A DNA stretch of 64,000 bases from CAXXXW01 sp963665555 (GTDB lineage: Bacteria; Pseudomonadota; Alphaproteobacteria; Thalassobaculales; Thalassobaculaceae): assembly GCA_963665555.2 (NCBI GenBank), contig OY762308.1, forward strand, positions 1,302,001 to 1,366,000, in the 5' to 3' direction. Shown here piece after piece: positions 9,834 through 17,804 of the stretch. Both the position numbers and the translations under genes were made by a program. The notes under the pieces are model-generated. The model was not told the DNA's origin and ran no database searches. It was given only the letters and a program-made list of their open reading frames with translations. Positions within the stretch are counted from its first letter, which is position 1. Every line of letters begins with the position of its first letter.

Positions 9834-10583
9834 ATGTCGGTTCGCCAGAGCCTGGCCTTCCAGTTCCTGTCCCTGGCGGCCCTGCTCCTGATCTGGACGG
9901 CGGTGGCTGGGGCGATCCAGTCCGACGTGCTGCCCGGGCCGGCGGCGGTGTGGCGCGCCTTCCTCGAACAGGCGGCGACGGAGGACTATTTCGGGCACCT
10001 GTACGCCACGCTGGCGCGGGTGGCGGCCGCCTTCGTGCTCGCCATGGCGATCGGGTCGGCCATCGGCATTTTCCTCGGCTCGCGCGCGCTGGTGGACCAC
10101 GCCTTCGGGGCCTGGCTGATCGTGCTGCTGAACATCCCGGCCCTGGTCGTCATCATCCTCTGCTACATCTGGTTCGGCCTGACCGAGGCGGCGGCGGTCG
10201 CGGCCGTCGCGGTCAACAAAATCCCCAACGTGGCCGCGACGCTGCGCGAGGGCGCGCGGGCGATGTCGCGCGACCTGAACGAGATGGCCTGGGTGTACGG
10301 GTTCTCGCGGGCGCGCCGCCTGCGCCACGTGGCGCTGCCGCAGATGGCGCCCTATTTCGCCGTCGCCGCGCGCAACGGCATGGCGCTGGTCTGGAAGATC
10401 GTGCTCGTCGTGGAGTTGCTCGGCCGGCCCAACGGCGTCGGCTTCCAGCTCCACACCTATTTCCAGCTTTTCGACGTGGCGACGATCCTGGCCTACACGA
10501 TCGGCTTCATTATCGTCGTGCAGGCCATCGAACTGCTGCTGTTCGAGCCTTGGGAGCGGTTCGCGAACCGGTGGCGGCGATGA
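9834..10583 (+). CDS. ABC transporter permease, NitT/TauT (SsuC) type
   Basis: The 249-residue permease has about six membrane segments (LSLAALLLIWTAVAGAI near the start, LIVLLNIPALVVIILCYIWFGL, and FIIVVQAIELLLF near the end) and the EAA loop around GARAMSRDLNEMAWVYGFSR. It starts 15 bases after the receptor stop and its TGA overlaps the ATG of the ATPase gene (ATGA), so translation is likely coupled. Confidence 0.9.
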   Translation: MSVRQSLAFQFLSLAALLLIWTAVAGAIQSDVLPGPAAVWRAFLEQAATEDYFGHLYATLARVAAAFVLAMAIGSAIGIFLGSRALVDHAFGAWLIVLLNIPALVVIILCYIWFGLTEAAAVAAVAVNKIPNVAATLREGARAMSRDLNEMAWVYGFSRARRLRHVALPQMAPYFAVAARNGMALVWKIVLVVELLGRPNGVGFQLHTYFQLFDVATILAYTIGFIIVVQAIELLLFEPWERFANRWRR

Positions 10584-11272
10584 GCGGTCTGGATGTCGCC
10601 ATCGTCTCGAAGTCCTTCCGCGGGACGCCCGTGCTGGGGGAAATCCGCTTCCGCCTGGAGCCGGGGGAACGGGTGGCGATACTGGGCGCGTCCGGCATCG
10701 GCAAGAGCACGCTGCTGGCCGCCATCGTCGGCTACGACCCGGACTTCGCGGGCGAGGTCCGCCGTCCGGAGGGCCGCGCCGCGATGGTGTTCCAGACGCC
10801 GCGGCTGCTCCCCTGGCGCACGCTCGCGGAGAATATCGCGCTGGTTCCCGGCGCGGGCGGCCACGCGCGGGCGCGCGAGCTGCTGGGCGAGGTCGGCCTC
10901 GGCCGCGCCGCCGACGAGTTTCCCGAAAAAGTGTCGCTGGGGATGCAGCGCCGGGCGGCGCTGGTCCGGGCGCTGGCGGTCGATCCGTCGCTGCTGCTGC
11001 TGGACGAGCCGCTGGTCTCGCTCGACCGGGAAACGGCGGATTCGGTGCGGGAGTTGCTGGTCCAGGTGATGGACCGGACGGGGGCGACCTGCGCGATGGC
11101 GACGCACGACCGGCGCGAGGCCCTGGCGCTGGCGGACCGGGCGATCGAACTGGCGGGCCAGCCGGCCGTCGTCGTCTCCGACCGCCGTTCCCCGCTGGAC
11201 CGGGCGGCGCGGAGCGATCCGGCCGCCGTGGAGGCGCTGCACGCCGAATGGTTCGGCCCGCCGGGACGGTAA
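10580..11272 (+). CDS. ABC transporter ATP-binding protein, NitT/TauT (SsuB) type
   Basis: The 230-residue ATPase completes the importer operon. It has Walker A GASGIGKST, Q-loop MVFQTPRLLPW, Walker B LLLLDEPLVSLD and an H-loop in AMATHDRREAL. The signature is VSLGMQRRAAL in place of the common LSGGMQQR: the first SG of the ABC signature is changed to SL, which is unusual but seen in some members. The C-terminal 35 residues extend beyond the minimal domain. Last gene of the unit; no terminator is evident before the convergent gene at 11334. Confidence 0.88.
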   Translation: MSGLDVAIVSKSFRGTPVLGEIRFRLEPGERVAILGASGIGKSTLLAAIVGYDPDFAGEVRRPEGRAAMVFQTPRLLPWRTLAENIALVPGAGGHARARELLGEVGLGRAADEFPEKVSLGMQRRAALVRALAVDPSLLLLDEPLVSLDRETADSVRELLVQVMDRTGATCAMATHDRREALALADRAIELAGQPAVVVSDRRSPLDRAARSDPAAVEALHAEWFGPPGR

Positions 11273-11333
11273 GCGCCCGCCCGCCGGCGCCGCGGGTCGA
11301 TCCCCCTCGCCCGGCTTGCGCCGCGCCCGGCGG

Positions 11334-11663
11334 TCACGGCCCGCCGAGCAGCCGCAGGATGGTCACCGTCGCCGCGACGCCGGCGGCCTGGAACCCGAAG
11401 ATCACGCCGAACATCCATGTGCGGGTCTTCTGGATTTCGGTCGAAAGGTCGCCGCGAACCTTTTCGATCGCGGCCGACAGGTCTCCCCGCGCCTTTTCGA
11501 TTTCGGTGGAGTGCACGCCCCTCATCCGTTCCAGCTCGACCCGCAATTCGGCCAGGTCGGCCTTGGTGGCGACCGTCTCGAACAGGGTTTCGAGGCGGAT
11601 AATGCGCTGCTCGTGGTCGAGCCAGTAGTTCCTCGGGGCGTCGGGGCTTTCGGCGGCGGACAT
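11334..11663 (-). CDS. Small membrane-anchored coiled-coil protein (DUF1640/CCDC90-like)
   Basis: The protein is 109 residues: a charged heptad-rich middle (about 18-82, with ETVATKADLAELRVELERM and two near-repeats ending KARGDLSAAIEKVRGDLS) and a C-terminal membrane segment (about 84-107, MFGVIFGFQAAGVAATVTI). The arrangement matches small bacterial relatives of the mitochondrial CCDC90/MCUR1 proteins. The ATG at 11663 is preceded by GGGAGGAG. It stands alone between the importer operon and the molybdenum hydroxylase operon. The VATKADLA core recurs in the 69-residue gene at 26963. Function unknown; oligomeric membrane scaffold is a guess. Confidence 0.8.
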   Translation of the reverse strand: MSAAESPDAPRNYWLDHEQRIIRLETLFETVATKADLAELRVELERMRGVHSTEIEKARGDLSAAIEKVRGDLSTEIQKTRTWMFGVIFGFQAAGVAATVTILRLLGGP

Positions 11664-11755
11664 TCGGCTCCTCCCATTTGGACTTCCCGATGGTAGTCGT
11701 CTCCGACGCTCCATGCAACCGGAAAAACGCCCGGCAAGGCACGGCCCACGCGCGC

Positions 11756-11791
11756 CGAAAAAGAAGAAGGGCCGGCGCGAGGCCGGCCCTT
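11756..11791 (-). terminator. Rho-independent terminator of the Rieske-PQQ-molybdenum hydroxylase operon
   Basis: A perfect 10-bp stem (AAGGGCCGGC/GCCGGCCCTT, 11767-11776 with 11782-11791, loop of 5) is followed in the minus-strand transcript by a U-rich run (CUUCUUCUUUUUC). It lies 25 bases beyond the stop codon of the molybdopterin-subunit gene, as expected for the end of that operon. Confidence 0.88.
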
Positions 11792-11815
11792 CCGGGACTC
11801 GATGGCGAAACGCCG

Positions 11816-14134
11816 TCAGATGAATTCGCCGAACGGGATGTCCCTGATCCGCTTGCCCGTGGCGTGGAAGATCGCGTTGGCGATCGCCGGGGCCACCGGC
11901 GGCACGCCCGGCTCGCCCACGCCGGAGGCGTGGACCGAGAACGGGTGCGGCACGACGTGGGTATGGACCCGGTTCGGGAAGTTGTCCGACCGGACCATCT
12001 GGTAGTCGTGGTAGTTGGACTGCACGGCCGCGCCGTTCTCGTAGGTGACGGCGCTGTGCAGCGCGAGGGTCATGCCCTGCACGGCCGCGCCCTCCATCTG
12101 GCTGCGGATCCGCTCCGGATTGGCCGCGAAGCCGCAATCGACGGCCATGTGGATCTCCGGCACGGTGACCCGCCCGTCGTCCATCACCTTCACATGCGCG
12201 CAGGCCGCGACATAGGTGACGAAGGACCGGTGCACGGCCAGGCCGAGGCCCTCGCCCTTCGGCATCGCCCGGCCCCAGCCGCCCTTCTCGGCGGCCAGCT
12301 TCAGGACGTTCTTCAGGCGCATCGTGTCGATCGGGTACTCGTCGTACACCTCGCCGTAATCCCAGAAGTTGTCCGGGAAGCCCTGGCTCGGCGGGTCGAG
12401 CTTGCGGTCGGAGCCGATGAGCTCGAGCTGCATTTCGAGCTCGTCGCGCCCCATCTCGTGCGCCAGTTCCGAGACGAAGGACTGCACCGCCCAGGCCCTG
12501 GGGATGTTGGACACCGAGCGGAACCAGCCGATCCGCGCGTGCGCCATCGCCTTGCCGTTCTCGACCGAGAGGTTCGGGATCTCGAACGGAATGTCGACAT
12601 GGCCCATCCCGCTCTCGATGAAGAACTGGTGGCCGCTGTCGGGGGCGAAGGTGGACAGGATCGACGGCGCGACGGAGTTGTGCCGCCAGCCGACGACCTT
12701 GTTGCCGGCGTCCATCGCGACCTCGACCCGCTCGCAGGAGACGGTGTGGTTGAAGCCGTTCTGGATGTCGTCCTCGCGGGTCCACTGGACCTTAACCGGC
12801 GTTCCGAGCTTCTGGCTCAGCAGCGCCGCCTCGAGCACGAAGTCGCACTTGGACTTGCGCCCGAAACCGCCGCCCAGCAGCGTGACGTTCACCGTGACGT
12901 CGGCGATGTCCATGCCGAGCGCGCCGGCGACGTCGCCCCGCGTCCCGTAGGGGGACTGCACCGGCGCCCAGACCTCCGCCTTGCCGTTCGCCACGCTGAC
13001 GACGGCGGCCGGCGGCTCCATGGCCGCGTGGGCCATGTGGGCCTGGGTGTACTCCTGCCCGAAGACCTTGGCCGCGCCGGCGAAAGCCGCCGCCGCGTCG
13101 CCCTCGGCCCGGAACACCTTGCCGGGCTTGCGCGATTCCTCGCGCATCGCGGCCATGTAGGCGTCCGAGTTGTAGGAGTCGTGCGGGCTCGGCCCCCACT
13201 CGATCCGGAGCGCGTCGCGGCCCTTGATCGCGGCGTCGGTGTTCGACGCGACGACCGCGATCCCGCCCAGCGGCGCGAACTTGGCCGGCGGCATCGAGAT
13301 CGGCAGGCCCATGATGTGCTCGACCCCCGGAACGTTCCAGGCATCGCTCGCGTCGTAGGAGACCGGGCGCGCGCCGACGACCGGCGGACGCGCGATGACC
13401 GCCACCTTCATGCCGTCCACCATCACATCGGCGCCGTACATGGCCTTGCCCGTGGTGATGTCGTGCAGGTCGGTGATCGGCACGTTGCCCTTGCCGATGT
13501 AGCGGAACTGCGACTCGTCCCTGAACGACAGGTCCTCGAAGGCGGGGACCGCCTCGTTCATGGCGTCGGCGGCGAGTTCGCCGAACCCGGCCTTGTTCGA
13601 GCCGGCGGAGACCTCGTGCACGCCCACCGTCACGGCGGAGGCGTCGACGCCCCACTTCTTGGCCGCCGCGCTGGCCAGCATGTGCCGGACCGAGGCGCCC
13701 ATCTGGCGCATCGACTGGATGTGGTGGCGCAGCGAGCGCGACCCGTCCGTGTCCTGGTTGCCGTATTTGGGTTCGTCGCCCGGAGCCTGGACGATCTCGA
13801 CCATGCTCCAGTCGGCGCCCATCTCGTCCGCCAGCACCATCGGCAGCGAGGTGCGCGAGCCGGTGCCCATCTCCGAACGGTGGGCGACCAGGGTCACCGT
13901 TCCGTCCGCGTCGATGGAGACGAAGAGGTGCGGGTCGTAGCGCAGGCCGTGCGGCATGAAGTCGCCGCCGGTCTTGTAGCGGGCGAAGGCGTCCGCCTCC
14001 GACGCGAAGGCCGCGACCGCGAAGACGGCGGCCGACCCCTGCAGGAAGTTGCGCCGCGAAACCTTGGCGAAGGTCAGCCCCGGCGCCTTGCGCGCGGGGG
14101 CCGACGCGATAGCGTGTTCCATCATGTGCAGCAT
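11816..14134 (-). CDS. Molybdopterin-binding subunit of a xanthine-oxidase-family dehydrogenase (IorB/aldehyde dehydrogenase type)
   Basis: The 772-residue molybdenum hydroxylase catalytic subunit oxidises aldehydes or N-heterocycles using water. A twin-arginine signal SRRNFLQGSAAVFAVAAF (about 26-43) sends it folded to the periplasm. Later motifs include LLGGGFGRKSKCDF (molybdopterin contact) and GVGEPGVPPVAPAIANA near the C-terminus, whose Glu is the expected catalytic base. Length and layout match isoquinoline 1-oxidoreductase beta and membrane-linked aldehyde dehydrogenases. The 2Fe-2S subunit gene ends 3 bases upstream. With the PQQ alcohol dehydrogenase in the same operon, an aldehyde substrate is the better guess. 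No FAD subunit is present; electrons must go to a cytochrome or the quinone pool. Confidence 0.9.
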   Translation of the reverse strand: MLHMMEHAIASAPARKAPGLTFAKVSRRNFLQGSAAVFAVAAFASEADAFARYKTGGDFMPHGLRYDPHLFVSIDADGTVTLVAHRSEMGTGSRTSLPMVLADEMGADWSMVEIVQAPGDEPKYGNQDTDGSRSLRHHIQSMRQMGASVRHMLASAAAKKWGVDASAVTVGVHEVSAGSNKAGFGELAADAMNEAVPAFEDLSFRDESQFRYIGKGNVPITDLHDITTGKAMYGADVMVDGMKVAVIARPPVVGARPVSYDASDAWNVPGVEHIMGLPISMPPAKFAPLGGIAVVASNTDAAIKGRDALRIEWGPSPHDSYNSDAYMAAMREESRKPGKVFRAEGDAAAAFAGAAKVFGQEYTQAHMAHAAMEPPAAVVSVANGKAEVWAPVQSPYGTRGDVAGALGMDIADVTVNVTLLGGGFGRKSKCDFVLEAALLSQKLGTPVKVQWTREDDIQNGFNHTVSCERVEVAMDAGNKVVGWRHNSVAPSILSTFAPDSGHQFFIESGMGHVDIPFEIPNLSVENGKAMAHARIGWFRSVSNIPRAWAVQSFVSELAHEMGRDELEMQLELIGSDRKLDPPSQGFPDNFWDYGEVYDEYPIDTMRLKNVLKLAAEKGGWGRAMPKGEGLGLAVHRSFVTYVAACAHVKVMDDGRVTVPEIHMAVDCGFAANPERIRSQMEGAAVQGMTLALHSAVTYENGAAVQSNYHDYQMVRSDNFPNRVHTHVVPHPFSVHASGVGEPGVPPVAPAIANAIFHATGKRIRDIPFGEFI

Positions 14135-14137
14135 GGC

Positions 14138-14590
14138 TCAGGCTCCCGTCGCGGCGAGCCGGACGGCCGAGACGATGCGCTCGTAGCACCCGCAACGGCA
14201 GATGTTGTCCGACATTCCCTGGAGGATCTGCTCGTCCGTCGGCCGCGGGTTCTCGGCCAGCAGGCTGGCCGCCTGCATGATCTGGCCGGACTGGCAGAAG
14301 CCGCACTGCGGCACGTTGGCCTCGCGCCACGCCACCTGGACCGGATGGTCGCCGTTGGCGTCCAGGCCCTCGATGGTGGTCACCGAACTGCCGGCGACCT
14401 CGCCCACCGTGATCTGGCAGGATTTGACGGCCTTGCCGTCCACATGGACCGTGCACGCGCCGCAAAGGCCGGTGCCGCAGCCGTATTTGGTTCCCGTGAG
14501 CCCCGCCATGTCGCGGAGGCCCCACAGGAGAACGGTGTCGTCCGGGCCGTCCAGGGCCCGGTCTTCGCCGTTGATACTGACCATCGCCAT
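14138..14590 (-). CDS. 2Fe-2S subunit of the xanthine-oxidase-family dehydrogenase (IorA type)
   Basis: The 150-residue protein carries two [2Fe-2S] clusters. The N-terminal ferredoxin domain has YGCGTGLCGACTVHVDG with the plant-type Cys spacing plus a fourth Cys in KSCQI; the C-terminal helical domain has PQCGFCQSGQIMQA and NICRCGCYERI. The ATG at 14590 (MAMVSINGED) has GGGAGG eight bases upstream; an upstream ATG at 14632 would add 14 basic residues and lacks such a site. It has no signal of its own, so it probably travels with the Tat-bearing large subunit, as known for this family. Confidence 0.93.
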   Translation of the reverse strand: MAMVSINGEDRALDGPDDTVLLWGLRDMAGLTGTKYGCGTGLCGACTVHVDGKAVKSCQITVGEVAGSSVTTIEGLDANGDHPVQVAWREANVPQCGFCQSGQIMQAASLLAENPRPTDEQILQGMSDNICRCGCYERIVSAVRLAATGA

Positions 14591-14683
14591 TTCGATCGTC
14601 CTCCCTTTTCGTGGATCGACCTTGTTTTTCAACCGTTTGGAAGGCTCCGGCCCGCCCGGGGCCGGGAGTCCGGAGTTCCGGGC

Positions 14684-15172
14684 TCAATCGCCGTCGTCGT
14701 CCTCTCCCTTCCGCACGACCAGTCCGATTCGATACGCGCCGCCGCGCTTGCCGACCAGGAAAACCGTGGTGGGCGGCCTGCCGGTGGCGGCGATCGGCTC
14801 CTCGTCGAAGACGACCCTGACCGCGTGGGTCATCTTCATGTTCGGCTCCAGCTTCCCGGTCGCGACGATGGCGTCCATGCCGTCCTCGGGAAACTCCTCC
14901 CAGGCGATGCTCGCGATCTCGCGGCCCAGGCTGCGGTGCAGATGGAACCGGACGACCCGTTTCTTGATCTTGCCCGCACCCTTCCAGAACACCAGGTCCT
15001 TCAGGAGATCGTAATCCTCGGTCTCGATCGCCTGGCGGATCTGCGCCATCAGGGCGTCCTTGTCGCGCGGCGGCTCCGCCGCCGCCGCGGCCGCCCCCCA
15101 GAGGAGGGCGAGGGCGGCGCCGGAGGCGAGAAGCCCCCGGCGCCAGTCCCGAATCGTCCCACTCGCCTTCAT
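14684..15172 (-). CDS. Small secreted protein of the PQQ alcohol dehydrogenase operon, unknown function
   Basis: The 162-residue protein has a signal peptide (residues about 1-32, cut after AAAAA) and a mature domain of roughly 130 residues with no Cys. Features include KKRVVRFHLHRSLGREI and TTVFLVGKRGGAYRIGL, ending in an acidic tail (GEDDDGD). I do not recognise the family. It starts 4 bases after the PQQ dehydrogenase stop and precedes the 2Fe-2S subunit by 93 bases, so it is co-transcribed with both. A periplasmic assembly or accessory subunit of the alcohol dehydrogenase is possible, by analogy with small subunits of methanol dehydrogenase, but no similarity to MxaI is visible. Confidence 0.75.
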   Translation of the reverse strand: MKASGTIRDWRRGLLASGAALALLWGAAAAAAEPPRDKDALMAQIRQAIETEDYDLLKDLVFWKGAGKIKKRVVRFHLHRSLGREIASIAWEEFPEDGMDAIVATGKLEPNMKMTHAVRVVFDEEPIAATGRPPTTVFLVGKRGGAYRIGLVVRKGEDDDGD

Positions 15173-15176
15173 CGGC

Positions 15177-16919
15177 CTACTGGCTCAGCTTGAAGACCCA
15201 GATGACGCCGCCCTGCGGGACGGAAGGCATCTGGCGGTCGGCCGGCAGGATCTGCTGGAGCAGGCCCTGCATACGCTCGGCGTCGACGCCCCAGCCGGAC
15301 TGCACGGCGATGTACTGCGTGCCGTCGACCGAGTAGGAGGCCGGCGCGGCGGTGATGCCGGAGTTCGTCGGGTACTCCCAAAGCATGTCGCCGGTGGTGG
15401 CGTCGAACGCCCGGAACATCCGGTCGTTCGTGCCGCCGGTGAAGATCAGGTTGCCGCCCGTGGACAGGATCGGCCCCCAGTACGGCGTGTCGTGGAAGTC
15501 GTGCGACCAGACCATCTCGCCCTTGTTCATGTCCCAGGCCTGGATCATGCCGATCGGCACCGGCTGGGTCGGGTCGACATCGTCGTGGAACCGCAGCGAC
15601 GAGAGGATCACGTCGATCGGCACGCCGATGTACAGCTCGCCCGACACCCGCTCGCCCGCGTCGACGCCGGCGAACTCGGTGCAGAGGTTCTCGTGGGCGG
15701 GAATGTAGAACAGGCCGGTGTCCGGGTTATACGCTTCCGGCACCCAGTCCTTGCCGCCCCAGAGGCTGGGGCAGAACTTCGCCGACTTCTCGATGCCCGG
15801 CGTGTTGGCCTCGACATAGCTCGGCCGGCCGGTCTCCGGGTCGATCGACTCGAAGGCGTTCTGGATCACGTAGCGGTCGGCCGCGACGAAGTTGACCGGA
15901 CCCTCGGTCCGCTCGAGCGTCCAGATGTAGCCGTTGCGCCCGGCGTGCACCAGGGCGTCGATCTTCTGGCCGTCGCGCTCGACGGGCATCAGGATCGGGG
16001 CCGAAACCTCGTCCCAGTCCCAGGCGTCGTTCCAGTGGTACTGGAAGTGGCCCTCGATCGAGCCGTCCTTGATGTCCAGCGCCATCACCGCGGTGGTGTA
16101 GAGGTTGTCGCCGGGGCGCGCGTCGGGCATCCAGGGGCCGCCGTTGCCGGTGCCGAGATAGAGGATGCCGGTCTTCTCGTCGTAGTTGGGCTGCATCCAG
16201 ACCGAGCCGCCGCCGACCTTCCAGTCGTTGCCGCGCCAGGTCTCGGACCCCGGCTCGCCCGGCGCCGGGATGGTGTAGGTCCGCCACGCCTGCGCGCCGG
16301 TCTCGGCGTCGAGCGCGACGACATAGCCGCGGATGCCGTACTCGCCGCCCGACGTGCCGCTGATCACCTTGCCCTCGGCCGCCAGGATCGACAGCGTGGA
16401 GTAGTAGCCGTCCTTCCAGTCGGCGATCTTGACGTTCCAGACCAGCTCGCCGGTCTTGGCGTCCAGCGCCACGACGCGGGCGTCCACCGTCGCCATGTAG
16501 ACCTTGTCGCCGTAGAGCGCGACGCCGCGGTTGGTCGGATGGAGCTGGAACAGGTCCTCCGGAATCTCGTGCGAGTAGCGCCAGATCTCGGTCCCGCTCG
16601 CGGCGTCGAGCGCGATCACCTGGTTCTGCGGCGTCGCGACGTACATCACGCCCCCGTTGACCATCGGCGGCGCCTGGTGCCCCTCGGTCACGCCGGTGGA
16701 ATAGCTCCACGCCGGGACCAGGTTCCCCACGTTGTCCGAGTTGATCTGGTCGAGCGGGGAATGCCCCCAGCCCTCGTAGTTGCCGCGCCACATGAGCCAG
16801 TTTTCCGGCTCCGGATTCTGCAGGCGGGCGTCCGTCACCACGCCGTGGCCATCGGCGTGCGCCGCTCCCGCCACCCCGAGGATGGCGGCGGCCGCGCAAG
16901 CCACCCGAATAGAACGCAT
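15177..16919 (-). CDS. PQQ-dependent alcohol dehydrogenase (methanol/ethanol type), probably lanthanide-binding
   Basis: The 580-residue periplasmic quinoprotein oxidises primary alcohols to aldehydes. Signal peptide 1-22. The eight-bladed propeller shows tryptophan-docking repeats such as VVALDAKTGELVW and VVALDAETGAQAW. The catalytic Asp region reads AWDWDEV, with Asp301 and a second Asp at +2 (Asp303); in XoxF/PedH enzymes this extra Asp marks lanthanide use, whereas calcium enzymes have Ala, Ser or Thr there. The vicinal Cys-Cys normally placed just before NRGVA is missing: the segment is LFQLHPTNRGVAL (Cys-free). No cytochrome c domain is fused and no cytochrome c gene is adjacent. A good ribosome-binding site (GGAGGGG) precedes the ATG at 16919. 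Substrate unknown. Confidence 0.92.
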   Translation of the reverse strand: MRSIRVACAAAAILGVAGAAHADGHGVVTDARLQNPEPENWLMWRGNYEGWGHSPLDQINSDNVGNLVPAWSYSTGVTEGHQAPPMVNGGVMYVATPQNQVIALDAASGTEIWRYSHEIPEDLFQLHPTNRGVALYGDKVYMATVDARVVALDAKTGELVWNVKIADWKDGYYSTLSILAAEGKVISGTSGGEYGIRGYVVALDAETGAQAWRTYTIPAPGEPGSETWRGNDWKVGGGSVWMQPNYDEKTGILYLGTGNGGPWMPDARPGDNLYTTAVMALDIKDGSIEGHFQYHWNDAWDWDEVSAPILMPVERDGQKIDALVHAGRNGYIWTLERTEGPVNFVAADRYVIQNAFESIDPETGRPSYVEANTPGIEKSAKFCPSLWGGKDWVPEAYNPDTGLFYIPAHENLCTEFAGVDAGERVSGELYIGVPIDVILSSLRFHDDVDPTQPVPIGMIQAWDMNKGEMVWSHDFHDTPYWGPILSTGGNLIFTGGTNDRMFRAFDATTGDMLWEYPTNSGITAAPASYSVDGTQYIAVQSGWGVDAERMQGLLQQILPADRQMPSVPQGGVIWVFKLSQ

Positions 16920-16982
16920 GGTCGTTCCCCTCCCAATTAATGTTTCCGGCGGGTTCCGGCGGCGGGGCCGCCGGCGCGCCGG

Positions 16983-17591
16983 TCAGGTTTTGGCCGCGCC
17001 GGGCTTGCCGGTGAAGCCATCGGTGGCGACGACGAAACCCTCGTCGTCGAGGCCAAGCGGGACCATCGGAAGACTCCGCTTGGCGGGTCCGCGCTTGATC
17101 CGCCCCCCCTGGAGGGCGGCGAATTGCGAAAGGTGGCAGTGGCAGCGCAGGTGGCGCTTCTCCGCCATCCAGGATTTGATCGTGCAGGCGCGATGGGTGC
17201 ACAGCGCCGAATAGGCCAGCACGCCGTCGGCGCTCCGCGCGCGCGTGGCGTCGTCCATCTCGCCGGGGTCGAGGCGCAGCAGCAGCAGCCGGTTGCGGCG
17301 GTTCTTGCGGCGCAGCACGCCGGCGGCGGGATCGAACGGGAAGGACTCCACCGGGCGCCCGCCGACCTCCAGCATCTCGGGGCGCAGCTCCTTCTTCCTG
17401 AGCTTGCCGAGCACCGGCTGGATGCGGTCGCCCGGCTGGACGAACAGGTTGTCCGGCGCGTCCGCCGCGTCCGCCGGCGGAACGCCCGCCATGGAGACGA
17501 CCGCCAGCGCGGCGGCCCCGGCCGCGACCTCGCGCCGCCCCGGCTCCGCCCGCCGGCTTTCGCGTTCGACTTCGTTGCCCGTCTCGGCCAT
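16983..17591 (-). CDS. Rieske [2Fe-2S] protein with Tat-like signal, first gene of the PQQ dehydrogenase operon
   Basis: The 202-residue protein has an N-terminal GRREVAAGAAALAVVSMAG (about 21-39), a Tat-like signal or membrane anchor. The Rieske domain has box 1 CTHRACTIKSW (Cys-x-His) and, 16 residues on, box 2 CHCHLSQF (Cys-x2-His). The spacing resembles arsenite-oxidase and related small-subunit Rieske proteins more than cytochrome bc1. The ATG at 17591 is chosen over one at 17672, which adds a charged leader. It precedes the PQQ dehydrogenase by 63 bases. Because no cytochrome c is encoded nearby, it is a candidate electron acceptor for the PQQ or molybdenum enzyme (inference). Confidence 0.85.
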   Translation of the reverse strand: MAETGNEVERESRRAEPGRREVAAGAAALAVVSMAGVPPADAADAPDNLFVQPGDRIQPVLGKLRKKELRPEMLEVGGRPVESFPFDPAAGVLRRKNRRNRLLLLRLDPGEMDDATRARSADGVLAYSALCTHRACTIKSWMAEKRHLRCHCHLSQFAALQGGRIKRGPAKRSLPMVPLGLDDEGFVVATDGFTGKPGAAKT

Positions 17592-17804
17592 CCGTGGTCC
17601 GTTCTTCTTCGTCGTTGCAGACCGTTCGCCATCTCGGCGCGGCCATCGTAACCGCTCGCCCGAAGCCGTCAAGCGCCTATCGACTCGCCGCGCCGCCGTC
17701 CGGTTCGACCGCTTTGTCCTCGTGTTCTCTATTAGGAAAACTTTTTAATACATTGATAAAAAATAAATTCCCCGAACGGGCCTCGGCCGGCGGGCGCGCG
17801 GCGT
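17592..17804 (-). promoter_or_regulatory. AT-rich spacer between the moxR operon and the Rieske-PQQ operon
   Basis: The 213-base spacer contains the most AT-rich tract of the 1-57 kb part (about 17735-17775). On the minus strand, a run ATTTATTTTTTATC lies about 30 bases beyond the batD stop and could be the U-tract of a weak terminator. The sequence further on (TATTAAAAAG, CCTAATAG) is a plausible promoter area for the Rieske gene. No convincing -35/-10 pair is visible. Confidence 0.3.

Noticed and set aside
11678..15193. A 1171-codon plus-strand frame
   Set aside because: It runs opposite the molybdenum hydroxylase genes, is full of His, Arg and Val repeats of shadow type, and has no homology pattern.
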